DNA of 64,000 nucleotides from Cenococcum geophilum 1.58 (lineage: Eukaryota > Ascomycota > Dothideomycetes > Gloniales > Gloniaceae). This document shows, in pieces, positions 56,215-64,000 of this stretch. A program made the position numbers and the translations under genes. Location of the stretch: assembly GCA_001692895.1 (NCBI GenBank), contig KV748180.1, positions 248,001 through 312,000 on the forward strand. Direction: 5' to 3'. The first letter of the stretch is position 1. Each line of letters begins with the position of its first letter. A model generated the notes under the pieces. That model made no database searches, was not told the origin of the DNA, and saw nothing but the letters and a program-made list of their open reading frames with translations.

Positions 56215-59200
56215 TGCCTTTAACTTTAGCCTTTCCAGGTATATTAAAGCATTTTCTAGTTAAAACAGGTTTGTTCTATTTTTATTACAATATATAAATA
56301 GCTTTTTTATTTTTTTATATCCGTTATATTATACTACGTATAATAACATATACCTCTAGACTAGGGGTTTACCGGTCTCTAGTAAAATATTAAGTTGCCA
56401 ATAACTAATAGGTGGTTTAAAAATAGTAGAAAAGATTATAAGAAATTAAGAGATCCTAACGCCTATCTATGTCCTATTTATAGCTTATTTCTATCCTTTT
56501 GCTCTATAATATCTATCTACTAGGAGCTTAGTAGAAGTTACCTCCTTCTAAGGATCCTGCTGTTATTAGCCACTTTCTTATAGCTATTCCTATCCTATCT
56601 AGAAATAGAAAAAACGCCTCTCTTCCTTTCTTTATACAAAATAGTTTCTATAAAGAGAGAGAGGGTCCTAATTGCCTTTGCATCTTCTCTCTCTCTATAA
56701 ATAGCTTTTTTTGCCTTAAATACTAACATTATTAAAACTATTCTATTATAAAGCTAATATAAAGATTCCTATAAGAGTATAACGCCTAAACTTAGCTATA
56801 TTTAAGTACTCTTATATACTTACTAAATAAAGTAACAAATTCTCTTCTACTTAATAATTATATCTTATAAAAACCACGCTATATAGCTACAAGTGGCTAA
56901 ATCTACTAGCTTTATAATTAATAACACTTCTTAGCTAGGCTATATTATTCAAGCCTTACTAAACCCTGCTTTATAGACGCCGAGTTTACTTCTATTCCTA
57001 GGTAAAAGGAGTAAAAACATTACTTTGCGGCAGCTATTTCTATATAATAACTTTAAGAGGTATAGCTCTAAGGGAGTTTTAAATATCCAAATTAATATAT
57101 CTTTAATAGCGTGTAATAACCTAATTATCTTTATAGACGGCGATTTTACTAGCGCTGTTCTATCTTACCTAGCGCCTGCGTCCTACTATAAGAGCACTAC
57201 TTATATAGTGGCTTAGTAGCCCCCTAGCGGACAGTTGGTTGTCAACGCTATATTTGCTTATATTATACTACCTTTTATTACAGTTCTTACCGTATTTATT
57301 AATGACTTTAATTCTATTGAATAAATTCCTGCCTTTTTTAAATAATAGGCTAATATTAGCAGTTATATAGGTGTCCTCCTAAAGACTAGCCCTAGTTTAA
57401 TTATTGTTTCTTTATAAAAGAATATAACGAAAGCTAGAGCCGTTTACACAAGTGCTTACACTATAAAGATTTTCTCGTAAATTGCCGCGCTTAAGATAAA
57501 CGGCTCTCTATCTCCTCTAGCAGGCTATAGGCCTTTAAAAAAGGAAATACTAAGACAAGTTAACAAGATTAGATATCATTTACGGCTTAAATACCAATTA
57601 TTTACTGCGCATCACCTTAATGCGCTTTATTAGGCAGCGCTACTATATATAGCTATAACCGCCATAAAGCCCTTTAATATTATTTAAATAACTCGAAAGT
57701 ATTATATATATAAGGATCTTAGTAGTTACATAAAAACCGTTATAAGGCTTAGGAGGGAGGGAAAGATCCTCTATAAAGACGTCACTAAGTTCGTCGCATT
57801 AAGTATTTTAATAGATGTATATCCTCCATAAGCGTATAGTAAAGTCACCTTCTTTATACTATTTCTTTTAACTAACTATTTTACTAGATTTTGCACTAAG
57901 GCAAATTTACCGTTTATTATATCAATCTGCATTTATTTATGCGTTATTAGAAGTCTTTAATAAAAGTATAGGAGAGTATTAGAGCCGCTAAGCTAAAAAG
58001 CATATTTATAGTCTTTTCAAATTATTATAAAATATACCTTTTACAAAAGCCCAAGCTCTAGATATTTGTCTATATTAGGCCTATATTAAAATAAATAAGA
58101 TATACCTATTCTGTTGCTTTCGAACTCCTTAGTATATACTTAGTTATAGCCACACTATTTGCGACATCTATGTTTAAATATTTGGCAATATAGCAATAGG
58201 AGCAGAGTATAAATATACTATTAATACCTATATTCTCTGCAAAGCAGTTCTATTTATAGGCTCTCTAACTATAAAGCTAAAGCCACCTACTTATGGTATC
58301 CGTATTTTTGGAATTAACAGTAGTGGTATAAGAGGCGTAATACCTCTAGAGTTCCTCTTATAAACCCAAAATTTACTTAGGTCCTGTGTTATTTAGGACT
58401 TTTTTAATATAGTTGTCGGTATAAGCTCTAGTAAGTAATCTATTTATTATTTAATACGGCGCTTATAAAAATAGGCGGCCTAAAAGCCTTACTTATATTT
58501 CTTTATAGATAGGACGTTGCCTAGTATAGTAAAATATTTAACTAAACCCTTACGCAATTTTTTAAAAGCCAAAGGCCTACATCCAAGTCATTTCTCTTAC
58601 GTTTACGCGGTTATCTCCGTATATAGCTTTTAGACAGTTAGTACAACGCTACAGCTTTAGAAAAATACTTTAAAAATATCTTTGGGCTAATAAGACGCTT
58701 AATAGATCCGATAGCTTCGGCTTACTTAGGTATAAAGGTGGCCGTAATAGCCACTAATATCTTAAACGCGGCACTTTTCTTATTTTCTAATTATAACCCT
58801 TTTATAAAGAAGACGAGTGGTTTGTCTAATAATAATGCTAGTAAAGTAAATAATATAACTAAGGCTTCTAGTAGGCTATAAGTATACTAAACCGAAAGAA
58901 AACGGTATTAAAGAGATTCCGTATATCTGGTAAGCGTAAGTTAACCTTTAATAAACTAGGCTTCTTGCGCTAATTACTAAATAGTACTAGGGCTACCTCT
59001 GCCGCCCTAATATATATATTTAAAGCCCTTTAATCTTCTCTTTTACTACCTGCTAATTAATTAATAAGGTTATTCCGAGCTGTAGAACTAAAATTATTCG
59101 GCGCCTTTTAAGATAGGGGATTAAAGTATAATAATCTAATAAGCCTTGGACTTTGCGAGAGTTATTATATTTAGTTTAAAGACTATAGGGCTAATATAGT

Positions 59201-60215
59201 CCTATTTTTTAGAACTAGTATTATAGAGAGCTAGTCGCCTTAAGCTTTATATTTTAGGCATATTCTTAATAATAGGTTTATTCTAAGACTCTATCAATTA
59301 TAGCTTTCTTCTTTTAATGGCGAAAGAATATAGAGGGATCTTACTGTATACTTAGACGATAATTTAAAAGCGAACTACTTTCGTTTTAATATAAAGCTAG
59401 AGAAATTAATAGCCATTAATAATACTTTAATTATGGCTAAGCTACGGGAGATAGTATAAATGTAGCCTTACGGAGCTACGGAGCGTTAAAGATTAGTCCT
59501 ATTACTTTTGGCTTTATCCTTTTTTTTTAAGCTAGACTACGCCCTAAAATTTAATGCAGGATTTTATAGATATAAGGGATTAATTTACTACTAAAACCAA
59601 ATTAGCGTAATTACCGATATAATTAGTTATATATTCCCTTTGGCAATAGAATTTGTTACTAATTTAGTTACCCTAGCAACCTTTAAGGGTGCTTAAGGTG
59701 TTTATGCCTTATGCCTAAGGTTTAGGAAACTAGTGGTATTTTATATAAGATACCCTTCCGAAATTATTATAATATACCTTAGAGTAGATAAAGACATTTA
59801 TATTAGAATTAGTAGGTTTCCGTAAAGCATATTTTGGTTTATTCGGCAATAATAACTTAATACTCCTTTTGGTGTTCCTAATTATAGTATACCTAGGTTA
59901 ATTACTTGCTCTTACTGTTATATAGTAGAGGTTTCCTTAAAAAGACGTTTTAGTTCCCTAGGAGATACTGCGTGGAAGTAGATATAACTCCAATAGTTAT
60001 AAAAATGTCTATAGTAATTTACCCATATTATTTTTCTATCTTTAAAATTTATATTTTATAAAATTATATTAAGAATAAATGTCTATTTATTTTCGTAATA
60101 AATTAGGCTAAGCTATAAATAACCTTAGCAAAAATATTTTAGAGTATGGCTTACTTTAGAGCACAGCAAATTTAAGCATAAGGAATATTTTCCCCTATTT
60201 ATTAAAATCCCGTAG
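56215..60215. other. degenerate AT-rich sequence, genes not recognisable
   Basis: The first 750 bases probably hold the promoter of the DUF3723 gene. From about 57000 to 58500, and again 58850-60030, plus-strand reading through stops gives protein-like text (LKINGSLSPLAGYRPLKKEI near 57500; VTNLVTLATFKG near 59660). The open 63-codon frame at 57025-57216 belongs to the first block. Two ruined genes of unknown family are likely; I could not assign them to ferric reductase, patatin or NLR families often seen with DUF3435. Confidence 0.4.
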
Positions 60216-60444
60216 GGGATTTAAAGCCATACTTTAGAATAACCCGTGCTTTAAAATAACCTATACTCTAAAATAACCTATACTCTAAAATAACCTATAC
60301 TCTAAAATAACCCGTGCTCTAGAATAACCCATACTCTAAAATAACCCATACTTTAAAATAACCCGTGCTCTAAAATAACCCATACTCTAAAATAACCCAT
60401 ACTCTAAAATAACCTATGCTCTAGAATAACCTATACTCTAAAAG
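60216..60444. repeat. 17-bp minisatellite, about 13 copies
   Basis: Unit CTCTAAAATAACCCATA with CCTATA and CCGTGC variants; the C/T variation at CCCATA versus CCTATA and CCGTGC versus CCTATGC is of the RIP type. Confidence 0.93.
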
Positions 60445-62999
60445 AAGTGCTTTAGGAATATTATTCCGCTAGTATTCGCGCTTAGCATCTAATATATTTC
60501 TAGTATAGAATTTATCCTTAAAGATAACTTTATATAGCTCTTAAATGCAAGGAACTAATGCCTTATAGATAGGGTCCGGAAATTAGCCCTACTAAATCCT
60601 TTTACTAATAAGTCCCCTTAATTATATCTTCCTCTAAAATCAATTATATCTAAATTATAGATAGCTTTTAGCATTAATAATAAAGATATAGATTAGTAAT
60701 ATAGAGCTAAGGGTATTCTTTATAGACATTTAATACACCATCCTTTACTTTACCCGCCACTATAATAAAGAAATATATTACTCTATACTTAGAGGTTAGT
60801 ACTAAAAACTTAAATAAATAACTATATTTTACTAATAATAATTATATTTCCTAATAAATTATTAAGGGTAGTAGTAAAGTAATACTAAAGGTAAAGTAAG
60901 GGGCGGCTTTAAAGGGAAAGGACTAAAACTTATAGCAGCTGGGCCCCTAACTTTAAGTGATAACGCATCTATATTAATTTAAGACATCGTTTTAGAACGC
61001 GGTCTTTAATCCTATAACTCTATTCCTCTTTTAACTTATTTTTAGAATTTAGCTCTAAAGACTGCCTAATAAGTAGGGAAGGTCATCTAAGGGAATTTCT
61101 ATAGTATAGGATCTGTTTTTTTCGCGCCTAAGGACTACTAGGAATAATTATTCTCTAGCATTTAATGTGGCTCCTAGTCTTGCTTTAGGATTAGAGGCAG
61201 AGTTTAATAATTAAGAAAGGTTATTTAGAGGAACTTCTATAATATAAGACCCGTTTTTCTTACGCCCTAAAATAACTAGGAATAATAGTTCTTCTAAATT
61301 AGTATTAGAATTAGAAGTGGAGTTTAATAGCGGTTTTTAGGTGCAGTAATTATATATAGGGGATGACTTGTGTATAGATAGGGAATGGTAAGTCTACTAG
61401 AGATAATACTTTGTAGCGCGCTTTAAGTTTAACTAACTGCTAATAGGCGTTAATAGTTGCACTATATGCTTATAGACATTATTACCCTTACCTTTATTAT
61501 CTATATCGCCACTACTATTGTTATAGTTTTTGGCTTTAGCTAAATCGTTAGTAGGATTATAGAGAACTTAATTTAGATAGTTACTAATCTTACTATAGGG
61601 TAGTGTAGTGTTACGGGGAGAGAAGTGCTAAAGGAAAGGGCTAGTAGGTTACGCAGTGGAGGCCGCCTAGTTATTAGTATGGTTATAAAGGTTAAGGATA
61701 AAACTAGGAGAAAAGGTTTTATAGAAGGGTAATTTTTATTACTTTATAGGCCTAAGGTTCTTAGAATTATTAGAGCTGTAATTAATGTTTTTTAGTTACT
61801 TAAGCTAATTAAGTCTCTGCTTCTTTAATATTAATAATATACTTTTTAAGTTTATCTTCTTACGCCCACCCTTATTAGCTAATAGGTTATCTATATTTAT
61901 ATTTATTAGTTTAAGGTCATAGTAATTACAGTCTTTATAACTTACTAGCGCCCTCTACTTTTTTAGCTCCTAAAGACTCTTAACTAGTAACTAATATTAT
62001 AGGTTCCTAACTAAGCTATAGAGTGGTTCTATTGCAACGGCCGTTAGTTAGGTTGTTGCTATCTAATAATATAGGTCTAGTATAGCTGCGTATAGGTATA
62101 TAGGAGAGCTCTTCTAGCGCTTCCAATGAGGGTAACTTATTATTATTATCGCTACTATTATTTCCGTAATCTTTAGCTTTTAGGTCTAAGTTAGCTACGC
62201 TATCTTTAATAACTATTAGATCCGCTACTACTTATTAAATATATATAGATACTAGAAAATGATAGGAAAGTGCTAGGATAAATCACTTTAACTGCTTCCC
62301 CTACTGCTACTTACATCACAGATATCTTTATTCTCGCTATCCCCGTTATCCTTATTATTATTCTTCTTATAATTATATTCGGAATCTATAGACGCTTTAT
62401 TAGGCGGAATATCTAAATTAAGGCCCTATATAGAGTAGAGTACCTAAGAGTAGTAAAGCTTAATACGCCTTAGGATTGTCTTTTGGGTAAAAATAAAGTC
62501 TATTAGACTTTCTCTAAAGTATACCCACGCTTATTATTAGGGCTATAGGTTGTATAATACTAATAAGGGGCTTTTAGCTTTTCTTAAGTAGTAGTATAGA
62601 AATTAATTAAATGAAATTTCTAAAGAGAAACAGTGTTCGTCGCTATTGCTTAAGGGGAATTATAGGATTTTAAAATACGCGCTAGTCCTGCCTTCGCCGC
62701 TAGCTTTCGCCCGTAGCTTAGACTTCTTAACTAGCTAAGGCATCTAATGCATGCCGTTCGCGGGGTAAAGGTTTGTAATAGCCTAGACCTACCGCCTAAT
62801 TAACACCTTTAGCAAATTACAGTTAGAATAGCGCCCCGCCTATATAGCTAGAATATTTAGCTCTAATAAGGCTGTTATATTAGTATTCCTTAATAAATGG
62901 CAACGCTAATATGTCTACTTTAACCTAACAGAATTAATCTCCTGTGTTAATTGTTAGCTAGATATAAAGCCTAATATACATACGCGTCGCTAAATATCT
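60445..62999. other. degenerate AT-rich sequence with an internal duplication
   Basis: No gene could be named. The minus strand around 61040-61340 has a duplicated coding-like unit (separate entry). The region 62100-62450 is rich in TTATTATTATC-type runs that would encode Asn/Asp repeats on the minus strand. Confidence 0.35.
61060..61335 (-). repeat. tandem duplication of about 130 bp with protein-like sequence
   Basis: Both halves encode on the minus strand an LFLV(V/I)LxR(E/K)KN segment followed by SY(T/I)IE(I/V)PL(D/N)(D/N)L. The pattern of substitution keeps hydrophobic positions, as expected of a repeated protein domain in a ruined gene. Family unknown. Confidence 0.55.
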
Positions 63000-63460
63000 A
63001 TAATAGAAGGAGATAGTGTCTTTATTAGTAGTAAGCGGAGCCCCCTAATACTAACTACTCTAATATACCTACCGCCTATATTAAGTAATTTAGACCTACT
63101 AGCAGCGAGCGGGGCTCTTACTCTAAGACGCCTACTATACGCATAATTATCAAATAATTTAAGTATGCTAGTGGCTCCCTACTAACCCCTCTGCTACTAA
63201 CACGCCTACCCTCCCGCATTATTAAGTGATTTAGACCTACTAGTAGCGAGTAGAGCTCTTAAATGCTGATTGCTCTGTTACTAGCACGCCTGCCGCCTAT
63301 GTGATTAAGTAACCTACTAGCGGCGAGCGGGACCCTCTAATATTAATTACTTTATTACTAGTATATCTACTAGCTATACTGAGTAATCTAAACCTACTAC
63401 GCAGTAAGTGAGGCTCTATTAAGTAACCTAAATATATTAGTAGTAGGCGGTATAGAATAC
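63000..63460 (+). repeat. tandem repeats of about 80 bp, about five copies
   Basis: Each unit contains CCTACTAG.AGCGAGCGGGG or a variant, then CTCT.AATACTAACTACT and CACGCCTACCGCCTAT.TTAAGTAAT. Spacing is about 78-81 bp with one longer interval. Inverted relative to the related array at 43120-43420. Confidence 0.72.
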
Positions 63461-64000
63461 TACGTAATGCTCACCCTCCTAATATAGACTAGCTGGCATT
63501 AATCCTTTATAGTTATATACTCCGACCTAAAAGACCAGACCTTTACCGCTTAAACGTCTCGCAAGTAGTGAGGTAGCTAGATAATCCTTTACGCCTAAGC
63601 CTGTAAACTATACGGCGTCCTTAAAATGCCCGTTTCAATACGACCGTATAGGTAGATAGGTATGCGTATATAGCTACCTAGAATGCTACTTATGAGGTCT
63701 GGTTTTAATAGCCTAATAGGGTATAGCTGCTTAGATATTTAGCTAGGTTTCTACTAAATAACCTAGTAGTATATCCTTATAATGTAGGCGGCTTTAACTA
63801 TTAGCGGATACTAAAGCTGTTAGCTCTATACAATGCATTTTAGGGGAAAAGAGCGTGTAATTGAATTGTATAATATATACTTAACCTAATAGAGAAGGCA
63901 GGGCAAGGCGGTACGCCTATCTATCCCTACCTGGGAAGGGTATATAAACGACTACAGAGTAGTCTTAATTGGGAATTAAAAGAAGAGAGGTAAGAGAAAA
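63461..64000. other. right edge, unassigned
   Basis: RIP-like to about 63830, then less mutated with GAAGGGTATATAAACGAC (TATA-like) at about 63935-63955 and a purine-rich end. The last 150 bases could be the start of an LTR or promoter continuing outside the window; nothing more can be said. Confidence 0.3.

Noticed and set aside
56215..62999. Ferric reductase, patatin or NLR genes expected as Starship cargo
   Set aside because: I looked for their motifs (patatin GGGxRG and GxSxG, NACHT P-loop, reductase heme His pairs) and found none I could trust in the degraded frames.
4900..63000. A variant genetic code in which TAA and TAG encode glutamine
   Set aside because: Stops fall at Gln sites so consistently that reassignment is tempting. 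But Trp sites also read as stops, Asp-to-Asn and His-to-Tyr changes occur together with them, only repeats are affected, and the gene at 865-1659 ends normally at TAA with CAA/CAG in use.

Overview
This window looks like a chromosomal segment of a filamentous ascomycete (Pezizomycotina). About the first 4.1 kb has ordinary base composition and holds one plausible intact gene. Almost everything from about 4.14 kb to the right edge is AT-rich wreckage of repeats carrying the signature of repeat-induced point mutation (RIP). CA and TG dinucleotides are depleted, former Gln and Trp codons read as TAA or TAG, Asp reads as Asn and His as Tyr, while CpG is retained. All functional names for ruined genes come from reading protein motifs by eye through the stops; no database was searched.

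Layout. 1-713: 3' end of a hAT DNA transposon. 865-1659 (minus): a two-exon gene for a retropepsin-like protein whose catalytic Asp is replaced by His. 1.66-4.14 kb: unique sequence, a 14-bp minisatellite and small open frames of doubtful meaning. 4590-10922: complete Ty3/Gypsy chromovirus (Gypsy-1, plus strand, 193-bp LTRs, duplication CTAAT). 10927-22711: second chromovirus (Gypsy-2, minus strand, 424-bp LTRs, duplication CCTAA). Gypsy-1 landed exactly on its left edge. Gypsy-2 is itself interrupted by two copies of a non-LTR-type element (15486-16451, 18228-20563) and by a 443-bp miniature LTR element (17183-17625). 22.7-25.7 kb: unassigned AT-rich DNA, a solo Gypsy-2-family LTR, and a TA-flanked inverted-repeat element that contains another solo LTR.

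25.64-33.0 kb: a 12-bp satellite split by a Ty1/Copia element (25709-31141) and by a 1.28-kb non-coding LTR element (31709-32986). 33.1-34.25 kb: minisatellites and a TAGG microsatellite. 34.4-35.5 kb (minus): remnant of a PIF1/Helitron-type helicase interrupted by a solo LTR.

35.9-56.2 kb: ruined genes of the kind carried by Starship giant transposons. These are a DUF3435 tyrosine recombinase (the 'captain' family, plus), a FunK1 kinase (plus), another kinase-like gene (minus) and a DUF3723 gene (minus). The DUF3723 gene is cut in two by a second Copia element (49307-55522, minus, duplication AGAAG) whose 5-kb gag-pol frame keeps its length but carries stops. 56.2-64.0 kb is degenerate sequence I could not name, with several tandem repeats. 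One roughly 80-bp repeat family occurs in inverted orientation at 43.1-43.4 and 63.0-63.45 kb.

Overall this is a silenced repeat graveyard in which the order of several insertions can be read from target-site duplications. The only gene I would call potentially functional is the one at 865-1659.
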